DNA of 64,000 nt, taken from NCBI RefSeq assembly GCF_900107485.1, contig NZ_FNQE01000010.1, positions 1 to 64,000 on the forward strand, given 5' to 3'. The position numbers and the translations under genes are program-made. Shown here piece by piece: positions 29,133 to 37,373 of this stretch (position 1 is its first letter; each line of letters opens with the position of its first letter). This DNA comes from Proteiniborus ethanoligenes (lineage in GTDB: Bacteria; Bacillota; Clostridia; Tissierellales; Proteiniboraceae). The notes beneath the pieces were generated by a model. The model saw only the letters and a program-made list of their open reading frames with translations, ran no database searches and was not told where the DNA came from.

Positions 29133-30432
29133 ATAGGAATATATATTTAAGTACGAATAGTATTGATAATATATACATTACAATAGACACATCTTTGTAT
29201 TTTCCTGTTAATGTTTTAAGTAATGTATATGAAACCATACCAAACACTATACCTTCTGCAATACTATATGCAAGAGGCATCATAATAATAGTTAAGAATG
29301 CTGGTATTGCTTCTGTAAAGTCATCAAGATTAATTTTCATAATTGGAGACATCATGAATAGACCAACTATTATAAGGGCTGGAGCAGTAGCTGCGCCTGG
29401 GATAATACCAAATATTGGTGCAAAGAATAATGCTAATGCAAATAATACAGAAGTTGTTAATGCTGTAAGACCTGTTCTACCACCTTCTGCAACTCCAGCT
29501 GCACTTTCTACATAAGTAGTAACTGTACTTGTTCCTAGTAAAGCTCCTACAGATGTTCCTACAGCATCTGCAAATAAAGCTGGCTTAACTCTTGGTAGGT
29601 TTCCATCCTTGTCTAACATATCAGCCTTTGATGCAACCCCAATTAATGTCCCGATTGTATCAAATACGTCAACAAATAAGAATGTAAACAACACTACTAA
29701 CATATCAAGGCTAAATATTTCTGCTGCAGAAAATCTTAATTTAAAAGCTACTGGTGCTAATGATGGTGGAAGTGAAACGAAACCATTAAACTGTGTAACT
29801 CCTAAAGGTATACTGATAACTGTAGAAACTAAAATACCTATTAATATTGCTCCCTTGACTTTTTTGTATAAAAGAATTCCTGTAATAATAATTCCTAATA
29901 TGGCTACTATAGCTGTTGGCTGAGTAAGATCTCCAAGTGCAACTAATACAGCATCATCGTTAACTATTATTCCTGCACCCTGTAATCCAATAAAAGCTAT
30001 AAATAATCCAATACCTACTGAAACTGCATTTTTTAAATTCATAGGAATAGCATTGACAATAGCTTCACGTGCGTTAACAAATGATAGCAATATGAAAATA
30101 AGACCTTCTAAAAATACGGCTGTTAATGCGAATTCCCATGAATGCCCCATACCTAGAACAACTGAAAATGCAAAGAATGCATTTAGTCCCATACCAGGTG
30201 CTAGTGCAAAAGGATAGTTAGCATAAAAAGCCATAATTAGTGTAGCGATAACTGCTGATAATGCTGTAGCTGTAAATACTCCACCTGGATCCATACCAGT
30301 TGCTGAAAGAATCCCTGGGTTTACTGCTAATATGTAGCCCATTGTCATAAATGTAGTAATACCAGCAATAACTTCTGTTTTGACGTCAGTTTTGTGTTCA
30401 TTTAGCTTAAATATTCTTTCTAACGTACTCAT
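29131..30432 (-). CDS. NCS2 purine permease, AzgA/PbuG type
   Basis: This 433-residue membrane protein has about 12-14 helices and the AzgA-subgroup N-terminal pattern KTEVIAGITTFMTMGYILAVNPGIL, followed by ANYPFALAPGMGLNAFFAF and DVFDTIGTLIGVASK. Members import adenine, guanine or hypoxanthine with protons, so it should feed adenine deaminase and the hydroxylase. A second purine carrier, of the other NCS2 branch, is at 46527. Confidence 0.9.
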   Translation of the reverse strand: MSTLERIFKLNEHKTDVKTEVIAGITTFMTMGYILAVNPGILSATGMDPGGVFTATALSAVIATLIMAFYANYPFALAPGMGLNAFFAFSVVLGMGHSWEFALTAVFLEGLIFILLSFVNAREAIVNAIPMNLKNAVSVGIGLFIAFIGLQGAGIIVNDDAVLVALGDLTQPTAIVAILGIIITGILLYKKVKGAILIGILVSTVISIPLGVTQFNGFVSLPPSLAPVAFKLRFSAAEIFSLDMLVVLFTFLFVDVFDTIGTLIGVASKADMLDKDGNLPRVKPALFADAVGTSVGALLGTSTVTTYVESAAGVAEGGRTGLTALTTSVLFALALFFAPIFGIIPGAATAPALIIVGLFMMSPIMKINLDDFTEAIPAFLTIIMMPLAYSIAEGIVFGMVSYTLLKTLTGKYKDVSIVMYILSILFVLKYIFL

Positions 30433-30617
30433 TAATAGACCCCCTATTTTTTTTAATGTTTTTCCCCGTATATATAGTTTTTAATAAATACTACCCTCCT
30501 TTCTAGAGTTTATTTGCACATATCTAGCATTAGTAAAATCTAGATATATAGCTTAGTACCTACAAGAACACTGCTATTTTTTTACTAGAAATAGGCTTTG
30601 TGTTGTGTTAGGTCCGC
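30433..30617. promoter_or_regulatory. Upstream region of the AzgA-type permease
   Basis: This AT-rich stretch has no coding potential. It includes two tandem purine-rich blocks on the minus strand (AAAGGAGGG at ~30496-30504 and AGGGGG at 30441-30446), the second being the likely ribosome-binding site. The promoter for the permease is expected here, but no clear -35/-10 pair or riboswitch was identified. Confidence 0.3.
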
Positions 30618-30667
30618 TGTTATGATTAATAAATACATAAATATTTATGTATTTATTAATCATAACA
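30618..30667. repeat. 50-bp perfect palindrome
   Basis: Bases 30618-30642 are the exact reverse complement of 30643-30667, with no spacer, centred at 30642/30643. It is almost all A/T apart from two G-C pairs per arm. It lies between the BMC/adenine-deaminase operon and the permease gene. It could extrude a cruciform, end transcripts, or be a large operator. Confidence 0.9.
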
Positions 30668-30695
30668 TATGAAAAGGTTTTCAATAAATGTATTT

Positions 30696-30746
30696 CTTAG
30701 GCTTTTATACTTTTTTAAAGTATAAAAGCCTAAGAGTTTTTATTTT
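30696..30746 (+). terminator. 18-bp hairpin with T-run on the antisense side
   Basis: Bases 30696-30713 pair perfectly with 30717-30734 around a TTT loop and are followed on the plus strand by TTTTTATTTT, which runs into the stop of the minus-strand deaminase. The deaminase transcript itself sees the hairpin right after its stop but with only a weak U-tract. Confidence 0.65.
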
Positions 30747-32559
30747 ACTTAACTATTGGCTCAAGGATTTCAAAGTTATTTACGTCAATTAGACCTTGAT
30801 CCGTTAGCTTCCATTTCGGACTAGTAGATAATGCTAAGAAGGATAAATGCATAAATGGTGCATGTATGGTGCCACCAAGCTGTTCTTTTACTACTTTGTC
30901 AAGATTAGCTACCTTTGCACTTACCTCTGAGCCTGTAAGCTCATCTGTTATAAGTCCTCCCACAGGCAATCTTAGTTCTTCTAAAACTCTACCGTTGTTA
31001 ACTACTGATATGCCACCGCCCATTTCAATAACACGATTTACTGCAATGACCATGTCTTTTAAATTTGTGCCTGCAACCATAATATTATGAGTGTCATGGG
31101 CAACACTTTCTGCAATTGCTCCTTGTTTTAAGCCAAAGCCCTGAACAAAGCATTTTCCTATGCTACCATTGCGGCCATATCTCTCAACGCAGGCCATATA
31201 AATAACATCTTGTTTAAGGTCTGGTTCCACTATTCCTCTGTTTACTTTAAGCTCTACTTCAAGAGTTTCTGTTAGGTTTTGATCTGGAATAGCAATTATA
31301 CATCTACCTGTTACTTGGTTTCCTTCTGCTCTGATTTCTAAATCTGATTCTGTTATTGGTCCTCTCTTAACTGAATGTTTTACCACGTCTGGATAAGTAT
31401 ATTTTGGAAGATCTATTATTAGCTTTCCTTGTGAGGCAACTAGCTGGCCTTCAATAAATACAGCCTCAACTGTCATTTCCTTCAAATCGCTGATGATAGC
31501 TATGTCTGCCATTTTAGCTGGTGCTAATACTCCTCTATCTTCTAAGCCAAAATATGTGGCAGGGTTTATTGTTACCATTTGAATAGCTTCAACTGGATCT
31601 ACACCTTGTGCTATAGTTCTTCTCACTATTTCATTCATATGTCCTAGTTTTTCAAGATCTTCAGCTACCATATCATCAGTAGCTAATATACATCTTCTTG
31701 AATCAAAGCCTTCCTCTGTAACAGCTCTAATGCATTCGGCCATGTTCTTTTGAGTTGAACCCTCTCTCATAAATACATATACACCTTGTCTAAGCTTTTC
31801 AACACATTCTTCTTTAGTTGTAGTCTCATGACAAGAACATTTTCCGCCTGTAGATATTATGTGAGCAGCAAGTTCTGGACCAAAAAGCTCTGGTGCATTT
31901 CCATCTACTACTTTTCCTAAGCTTTTAGCATAAATAGTGGAAGCTAATAGATCTGTAATTACTTCGGGAGTATTTCTATATACATGTTTGGCATTACTAA
32001 AGCCTTGTAGCTCTCCAATACCTATAATATTTGGGTGACTTAACAAATCAGGAATGTCCTTTGATGAAACATCATGACCTGCAGTTTCAAGGCTTGGGCT
32101 ATCTGGCACAAGTGCTGGCACCACAAATCTAACGTGATTTGGAACAACACTAGCTTCATCTGCCATAGCCTTCATACCTACTGGCCCTAACGCGTTACCG
32201 ATTTCATGTGGATCTGCTACTAATGTAGTTGTACCAGATGGTATTGATAATCTAGAGAATTCTGTAACAGTAAGCATACTACTTTCAAAATGCATATGTG
32301 AATCAATAAATCCTGGAGATAAGTATTTGCCCTTGACATCAACTACTAATGTGTCAGGTCCTATTAAAGAAGCTGAATCTCCAACTAATAATATATACTT
32401 ACCTTTTATAGCTATGTCTGCAGTATAAACTTCTCTTGTCAATACGTTGATAACATTCCCATTATAAAGCACTATATCTGCAAAATGCTTATCTGACATA
32501 AGCACATCTATTAAATTTCGGTACTCCATTGCCTGTTTAATTCCTTGAACACCTAACAA
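30745..32559 (-). CDS. Adenine-deaminase-family amidohydrolase in the BMC operon
   Basis: This 604-residue member of the Ade family has DSHMHFES, VADPHEIGN, DGNAPELFGPELAAHI and the C-terminal GAIAESVAHDTHNIMVAG block. It starts at a TTG with GGAGG 7 nt upstream, 22 bp after the BMC-P stop, so it is part of the shell operon. It has an N-terminal extension relative to the Ade at 23368, beginning with a possible amphipathic helix (GIKQAMEYRNLIDVLM) that might act as an encapsulation peptide. It may deaminate adenine. In this context I suggest 4-aminoimidazole deaminase of the purine fermentation pathway, which is inference. Confidence 0.85.
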   Translation of the reverse strand: MLGVQGIKQAMEYRNLIDVLMSDKHFADIVLYNGNVINVLTREVYTADIAIKGKYILLVGDSASLIGPDTLVVDVKGKYLSPGFIDSHMHFESSMLTVTEFSRLSIPSGTTTLVADPHEIGNALGPVGMKAMADEASVVPNHVRFVVPALVPDSPSLETAGHDVSSKDIPDLLSHPNIIGIGELQGFSNAKHVYRNTPEVITDLLASTIYAKSLGKVVDGNAPELFGPELAAHIISTGGKCSCHETTTKEECVEKLRQGVYVFMREGSTQKNMAECIRAVTEEGFDSRRCILATDDMVAEDLEKLGHMNEIVRRTIAQGVDPVEAIQMVTINPATYFGLEDRGVLAPAKMADIAIISDLKEMTVEAVFIEGQLVASQGKLIIDLPKYTYPDVVKHSVKRGPITESDLEIRAEGNQVTGRCIIAIPDQNLTETLEVELKVNRGIVEPDLKQDVIYMACVERYGRNGSIGKCFVQGFGLKQGAIAESVAHDTHNIMVAGTNLKDMVIAVNRVIEMGGGISVVNNGRVLEELRLPVGGLITDELTGSEVSAKVANLDKVVKEQLGGTIHAPFMHLSFLALSTSPKWKLTDQGLIDVNNFEILEPIVK

Positions 32560-32580
32560 GCTTACGCCTCCTTTCTTTTG

Positions 32581-32865
32581 TTACTTATCTATGAATTCAT
32601 TGTACACATCCATATTGTCTACTATACCTACAATAGCAGCATCTATAGCAGAGGTTTTCTTTTCAGCAGCATTTCGTGATGCAGTCCCTGTTGCATATAT
32701 AACTATTTCTCCAATACCTGCACCCACTGTATCTACTGCTACTAAGGGCTTTCCTGTAGGCTTCATATCTATGTCTATAGGCTGTGTTAATAAAAGCTTG
32801 CTCCCTACTAAGCTATCACTTTTTCTTGTTGCAACTACCGTACCTATAATTCTACCTAATTGCAT
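32581..32865 (-). CDS. BMC pentameric vertex protein (EutN/CcmL family, BMC-P)
   Basis: This 94-residue protein begins MQLGRIIGTVVATRKSDSL and contains LVAVDTVGAGIGEIVIYATG, the hallmark of EutN/CcmL vertex pentamers that cap the twelve corners of a microcompartment shell. Length and motifs are canonical. It lies 15 bp after the flavoprotein-like gene and 22 bp before the amidohydrolase gene. Confidence 0.95.
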   Translation of the reverse strand: MQLGRIIGTVVATRKSDSLVGSKLLLTQPIDIDMKPTGKPLVAVDTVGAGIGEIVIYATGTASRNAAEKKTSAIDAAIVGIVDNMDVYNEFIDK

Positions 32866-32879
32866 TTTATCACTCCTTT

Positions 32880-33713
32880 TTAATGTCCTCTTATTATTCT
32901 TATACCTAATTCTTTTGCCTTGTCATATGCTAGAGGAGTTATAATTGCTCTCATAGGTACAGTCACTTCTTTGTTATTTGCCCTCATATTAACCAAATCA
33001 CTTTCCGTAATTACTTGCCTTGGGGCATGCTCTAATTCTGTAACTGCATTTTGAGAGTATTGATTGTTAGCTGTTGCTACATTAGAACCATCCTTAAAAG
33101 CATTGAGCATTTCTACAAGATAATTATTTTTATTAACACTTTTTACGCTCATTTTTTGAAGTTTCTCTACATAATCATTCATCATTTGTTGAAGCATTGG
33201 TAACTTAGATTTATTGCCTCTATAGGAGAGTACATTTTCAAAATCAATTAATACTTTTTTCCCGTGCCATAGTCCTTGCCATAAAAGTGTTGATATAAAA
33301 CAATCTTGTATACCTAAAGCTAGCTTTGTTGCAGTGTCCTGAGTAGTCATTGGTACTATTATGCCATCTACACTCTCTAGTATTTCTCCAAATATTAGCT
33401 TGTCTCTTTCAGTGTAAATTCGCTCTGCTTGTAGAGAAGATTTTATTGAAGCTATTCCTTGGCTTCCAATAATCTCTTCTCCATTCTCAGTTATGGCCAT
33501 GTCAAATGAAAACCCATATCTTCTAGCTTTTGACAGCTCTTTAAGGGCTTCATTAAGACCAAAATTAGTTCCTGTAAATACTGCTAAAATATGCTGATTT
33601 AAATGAGTATGTTGTTCATATGTCCTATCAGCTATTATAGTATTACTAGGTCTGTTATTTATTTTTTGAACCAATCCACTAACAATGTCATTTGTTAGAT
33701 TGTATTTATTCAT
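32880..33713 (-). CDS. BMC-associated flavoprotein-like (HFCD-fold) protein
   Basis: This protein of about 277 residues has an alpha/beta part (residues ~45-180) resembling HFCD flavoproteins: an early ILAVFTGTNFGLNEAL strand-loop and DGIIVPMTTQDTATKLALGIQD, comparable to the PxSxNT...ANGIxD region of UbiX/Dfp proteins. A linker rich in Asn/Val leads to a C-terminal TPLAYDKAKELGIRII segment seen in other BMC-associated proteins. The start at 33713 has GGGGTG upstream. It could bind FMN or prenylated FMN or tether cargo to the shell; no activity can be assigned. Confidence 0.6.
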   Translation of the reverse strand: MNKYNLTNDIVSGLVQKINNRPSNTIIADRTYEQHTHLNQHILAVFTGTNFGLNEALKELSKARRYGFSFDMAITENGEEIIGSQGIASIKSSLQAERIYTERDKLIFGEILESVDGIIVPMTTQDTATKLALGIQDCFISTLLWQGLWHGKKVLIDFENVLSYRGNKSKLPMLQQMMNDYVEKLQKMSVKSVNKNNYLVEMLNAFKDGSNVATANNQYSQNAVTELEHAPRQVITESDLVNMRANNKEVTVPMRAIITPLAYDKAKELGIRIIRGH

Positions 33714-33776
33714 ATTCAAACACCCCATAAGGATTTGGCTACTATAAAAATGTTATAGTAGCATTAATAAACATTA

Positions 33777-34055
33777 TTATTCATATTTGTTTAGTATTAC
33801 TCTTTCAACTTCTGAATGTGGTCTTGGGATTACATGAACTGAGTGTAATTCTCCAACTGATCTTGCAGCTTCTGCGCCAGCGTCTGTAGCAGCCTTTACT
33901 GCTCCAACATCACCTCTAACCATTACAGTTACAAGACCAAAACCTATTTTTTCATATCCTACTAAAGTAACATTAGCAGCTTTAACCATTGCGTCTGCTG
34001 CTTCAACTGCACCTACTAATCCTTTAGTTTCTACCATACCTAATGCTTGACTCAT
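33777..34055 (-). CDS. BMC hexameric shell protein (BMC-H)
   Basis: This 92-residue single-domain BMC protein has [26 protein letters not shown] at the start, [21 protein letters not shown] in the middle and [10 protein letters not shown] at the end, the pattern of PduA/CcmK/EutM hexamers that tile shell facets. A strong GGAGG precedes the ATG. It is one of three BMC-H genes in the operon. Confidence 0.97.
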   Translation of the reverse strand: MSQALGMVETKGLVGAVEAADAMVKAANVTLVGYEKIGFGLVTVMVRGDVGAVKAATDAGAEAARSVGELHSVHVIPRPHSEVERVILNKYE

Positions 34056-34076
34056 TATTATTCCTCCTTTAATTCA

Positions 34077-34472
34077 TTACTTTGCACTTGTTTTCTTTTT
34101 ATTTGCTTCTGAATTAGATGTTTTTTCTTCATTTCCTGTTTTTTTCTCTACTGGTTTCTCTTTTTCCTTCTTTTCTTTTAGGTTTTTTTCAAACTCCTTT
34201 ATGAGTTTGTCAACCTCTTCATGTGGTCTAGGTATTACATGACCTGAAACTACAGTTCCAACTCGGCTAGCTGCAGCTACTCCAGCATCTACAGCAGCTT
34301 TTACAGCTGCAACCTCTCCTGCAATATTTATAGTCACACTGACAACCTTTTCAACACCTATTACTTTGTCATAACCTACAAGCTTAACATCTGCTGCTTT
34401 ACTTGCAGCATCTAATGCAGTAATAGCTGTAGTTAAGCCTATTGTTTCAATTAGTCCAAGAGCTGCTTTCAC
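34077..34472 (-). CDS. BMC-H shell protein with charged C-terminal extension
   Basis: This 131-residue protein has a normal BMC domain (residues 1-~90, ALGLIETIGLTTAITALDAASK ... VIPRPHEEVD) followed by about 40 residues rich in Lys and Glu. The extension (KEKPVEKKTGNEEKTSN) is probably disordered and could project into the lumen or cytosol as a scaffold. The start is a GTG with GGAGG 7 nt upstream. The extension is unusual relative to its two siblings. Confidence 0.93.
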   Translation of the reverse strand: MKAALGLIETIGLTTAITALDAASKAADVKLVGYDKVIGVEKVVSVTINIAGEVAAVKAAVDAGVAAASRVGTVVSGHVIPRPHEEVDKLIKEFEKNLKEKKEKEKPVEKKTGNEEKTSNSEANKKKTSAK

Positions 34473-34497
34473 AAGTACACCTCCTTATTTCCTACCA

Positions 34498-34956
34498 CTA
34501 TAGTAAGGAGCCTTTTTTTCCTATTGAGTCTAATGATACTTTAGGAATATAAGCCTCTAATTTGTTTATTACTCCAGTTTTTACATAAACCGGTTCTTTA
34601 CTTGAATCCTTTTCTTTTACATTGTCTTCTTCTTGAGTTTTTTTAACTTTTCCTGCCAGCTCATCTAAGGTCATCATTGTATTTGACTTTTTAAAATCCT
34701 CAGTGCTTTTGCTAGGCCTTAAACCGCCCTTTACTAAATCCTCTAGCTTAACTTTTTCAAAATAATTAGAGCTATTATTAAACTCTGTTGGTTTATGAGT
34801 TGCTTTCTTATTCATAACATTAAGCAATATTTGCTCTTCATTTTTATCTAAACCTGAAATTTTATAGGTGCTATTTGAATAGCCACTTTTCCCATGAACC
34901 TTGTTACTATTTTGGGCTATATTGTTCATGATTACTCTTGCTAATGGGTTAGCCAT
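34498..34956 (-). CDS. Unknown BMC-operon protein (152 aa), possible scaffold or cargo adaptor
   Basis: I do not recognise this protein. It starts with a short, possibly amphipathic helix (ANPLARVIMNNIAQN), has a helical stretch around DKNEEQILLNVMNKK, a Lys/Glu/Ser-rich low-complexity middle, and ends in VINKLEAYIPKVSLDSIG. It has no signal peptide and no Cys. It sits between two BMC-H genes with tight spacing, so it is very likely a BMC component. Helical ends around a disordered centre resemble scaffold proteins that link cargo to shells, which is inference. The start at 34956 follows GGTGGTG; an ATG at 34971 is possible. Confidence 0.7.
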   Translation of the reverse strand: MANPLARVIMNNIAQNSNKVHGKSGYSNSTYKISGLDKNEEQILLNVMNKKATHKPTEFNNSSNYFEKVKLEDLVKGGLRPSKSTEDFKKSNTMMTLDELAGKVKKTQEEDNVKEKDSSKEPVYVKTGVINKLEAYIPKVSLDSIGKKGSLL

Positions 34957-34975
34957 TTTTTTCACCACCATTTAG

Positions 34976-35242
34976 CTATTCTAATATTTTATCTACTTCG
35001 TCATGAGGTCTAGCTATAACGTTTGTAGATACTATTTCTGATATTTGACCTGCTATTTCTGTTGCATTATCTACGGCTGCCTGTACAGCGGCTACTTCTC
35101 CTGATACTATTACAGCAACGACTCCAGAGCCGACAAAATTCATATCAACTATGCGTACATCAGCTGACTTAACCATAGTATCTGCCGCCTGTATAGCAGC
35201 TACTAAACTTCTGGTTTCTACCATACCTATGGCCTGTCTCAT
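34976..35242 (-). CDS. BMC hexameric shell protein (BMC-H)
   Basis: This 88-residue single BMC domain (AIGMVETRSLVAAIQAADTMVKSADV ... VIARPHDEVDKIL) is the most upstream shell gene of the operon, 15 bp after ubiD. Between residues ~33 and 45 its loop differs from the other two BMC-H proteins (MNFVGSGVVAVIVSG), so pore properties may differ. Confidence 0.96.
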   Translation of the reverse strand: MRQAIGMVETRSLVAAIQAADTMVKSADVRIVDMNFVGSGVVAVIVSGEVAAVQAAVDNATEIAGQISEIVSTNVIARPHDEVDKILE

Positions 35243-35257
35243 ACTCTATAACCACCT

Positions 35258-36622
35258 TTATTTATTTTTTATCCCTGGAAGATATTTGTTAATGTCTATT
35301 TTTTCAAATCCAGGAATTTCAGCTCTTTCAAACAACACTGATTTTTCGCCTAAAGGTTTTGTAGCATCTATTCCCATTTTATCTGTAAGGCCTCTGGCAA
35401 CATGAGATGCTTCTAAGCCTGAGCCTAATGCATTAGGAATAATAACAACATCCTCTGATGCTTGAACTCTAGAGGCAATTGCTAGCTCTATGTCTTTGTA
35501 GTCGTAAATATCTATATCATCGTCTACAATAAGTACATGCTTTATGTCTTTGCTGCTTCCTAAGGCTGAAATAATAGCACTTTTCCCATCACCTTCATTT
35601 TTCTTGTTAATAGATACAATTGCATGTAGCCTACAGCCACCTGCTACGGTTACATTTACATCCTTTACATCTACTACAGCCTTGACAGAATTATATATTT
35701 CTATTTCTCTAATAAGGCCATTTGCCAAATGTTCCTCTCTGCAAGGGAATGCATGCTGGAATATTGGATCATTTCTATGCATAATAGTCCTCACTTCCAT
35801 AATAGGTACAGGAGCCACCTCTCCATAGTATCCCATTAGTTCTCCAAAAGGTCCTTCTACTATAGTTTTGTTTGGAAGGATAACACCCTCTAGTACAATC
35901 TCAGCATAAGCTGGAACCTCTAAGTCTACAGAATGGCATTTTACTAGTTCAAGTGGTTCTCCTCTTAGAGCACTATCGACCATATGTTTATCTATGCCAT
36001 ATTTAGTTGAACTGATTTGAGATGCTAAAAGATAAGGGGCGTCATAGCCAAGCACTACAGCACACTCTAATGGCTTATTCATTGCATTATATCTCTCCAT
36101 CTGAGCTCTTAAATGAGGTGAAGCTCCTGAAACTAATGCATTTATTATATTGCCGCCATTTATCTGAAATCTCCTAACTGCCATATGTGTTTCACCTGTT
36201 ATATCGTCTTTTACTATAAGCATACCGGCAGTTATGTAGCTTGAGGAATCCTTTCCGTGTGATGTAGGTACTGGAAGCATTTTAGGAATGTCAATATTTC
36301 TAGTTATGATATTTTCCTTTACAGGACCATTACTTAAAAGCTTAGCTGGTTGTGGGTTAGCTATAGCATCCATGAATTTAAACAGTCTTTCCTCTTTGTT
36401 TGTTCCCATTAAATCATAATAAAGCTGTCTATTTCCATACAACCCGCCTAGGACTTTCATATTGTAGCCTTTTACCTTGTTAAATAATATAGGTTTTTCA
36501 TTTTGGAAGTATCTTAGGACTGCTCCCAATTCAAATTTAGGATCTACTGTAACATTACAAACTTCAAATTCTCCGAGCTGTTCTAGCTTATTTATAGTAG
36601 CCCTTAGCATCTGTTTTTCCAT
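35258..36622 (-). CDS. UbiD-family decarboxylase
   Basis: This 454-residue UbiD-family enzyme uses prenylated FMN to decarboxylate aromatic or heteroaromatic acids. Family features visible are MAVRRFQINGGN (a prFMN/metal contact region), EIVLEGVILPNKTIVEGPFGELMGYYG, and the middle block CREEHLANGL. The start at 36622 has GGAGG 6 nt upstream; a longer frame runs into ubiX. Paired with ubiX 20 bp upstream and a BMC-H gene 15 bp downstream, it is the best candidate here for 4-amino-5-imidazolecarboxylate decarboxylase. That substrate is inferred from the neighbours. Confidence 0.88.
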   Translation of the reverse strand: MEKQMLRATINKLEQLGEFEVCNVTVDPKFELGAVLRYFQNEKPILFNKVKGYNMKVLGGLYGNRQLYYDLMGTNKEERLFKFMDAIANPQPAKLLSNGPVKENIITRNIDIPKMLPVPTSHGKDSSSYITAGMLIVKDDITGETHMAVRRFQINGGNIINALVSGASPHLRAQMERYNAMNKPLECAVVLGYDAPYLLASQISSTKYGIDKHMVDSALRGEPLELVKCHSVDLEVPAYAEIVLEGVILPNKTIVEGPFGELMGYYGEVAPVPIMEVRTIMHRNDPIFQHAFPCREEHLANGLIREIEIYNSVKAVVDVKDVNVTVAGGCRLHAIVSINKKNEGDGKSAIISALGSSKDIKHVLIVDDDIDIYDYKDIELAIASRVQASEDVVIIPNALGSGLEASHVARGLTDKMGIDATKPLGEKSVLFERAEIPGFEKIDINKYLPGIKNK

Positions 36623-36642
36623 ACTCTCCCTCCCTTCAAGTT

Positions 36643-37197
36643 TTATTCTCCCCATCTTTTAAAGAGATTATGTTCAATATGGAGCTGGTCTAATACTTTA
36701 CCAACAATTATACTCACAATGTCACCAAGATTTTCAGGATGATTATAAAACCCTGGAGAAGCAGGTAACACCGTAACTCCCATTTTTGCAAGCTTTAACA
36801 TATTCTCTAAATGAATTACGCTGAGAGGAGTTTCCCTAGGAACCATTATTAGCTTCCTATTCTCTTTTATTATAACATCTGCAGCTCTTGTCAACAAATT
36901 ATCTGATATACCATTTGCAACAGAAGCTATAGTTTTCATGGAGGAGGGAATTATCACCATTGCATCCGTTTTAAAAGACCCACTAGATATGGGTGCGGCT
37001 AAGTCTTTATTTTCATGGAAATAGGTTGCTAATCCTTTTAATTCTTCAAGTTTTATCCCACACTCATGCTCTGTCACATATTCGCCCATTGTGCTAACTA
37101 CAAGATGGGTTTCTATATTTAACTCTTGAAGTACTTTTAAAAGTGCCACTCCATAAATAGCCCCACTTCCTCCGGAGATCCCAACTACTACCTTCAT
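36643..37197 (-). CDS. ubiX: UbiX-type flavin prenyltransferase
   Basis: This protein of about 184 residues starts MKVVVGISGGSGAIYG, has PSSMKTIASVANGISDNLLTRAADV and the VPRETPLSVIHLENMLKLAKMG block, and ends in a conserved Gly/Pro loop (PASPGFYNHP). UbiX joins dimethylallyl phosphate and FMN to make prFMN for UbiD enzymes. I use the ATG at 37197, with GAGGG 8 nt upstream. It is next to its presumed client ubiD. Confidence 0.93.
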   Translation of the reverse strand: MKVVVGISGGSGAIYGVALLKVLQELNIETHLVVSTMGEYVTEHECGIKLEELKGLATYFHENKDLAAPISSGSFKTDAMVIIPSSMKTIASVANGISDNLLTRAADVIIKENRKLIMVPRETPLSVIHLENMLKLAKMGVTVLPASPGFYNHPENLGDIVSIIVGKVLDQLHIEHNLFKRWGE

Positions 37198-37340
37198 ATG
37201 TTTTACCCTCACTTTCTTATGTTGAATTATCCTAGTTGAAATAAGCAAAGAACCATTTCTCTTTTAGGCACAAAAAGTCGTCTCTATATATTTAGTTGGC
37301 GACTTTCTCATATGCTAATTATGTGCTTAAATATTCATTA

Positions 37341-37364
37341 GACTGTCCTCTTTAGAGGACAGTC
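37341..37364. terminator. Perfect hairpin after the cysteine hydrolase gene
   Basis: GACTGTCCTC (37341-37350) and GAGGACAGTC (37355-37364) form a 10-bp stem with loop TTTA, 9 bp past the hydrolase stop. Neither side has a strong U-tract, so RNA processing or stabilisation is as likely as termination. Confidence 0.5.
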
Positions 37365-37373
37365 TTGGTAGTA

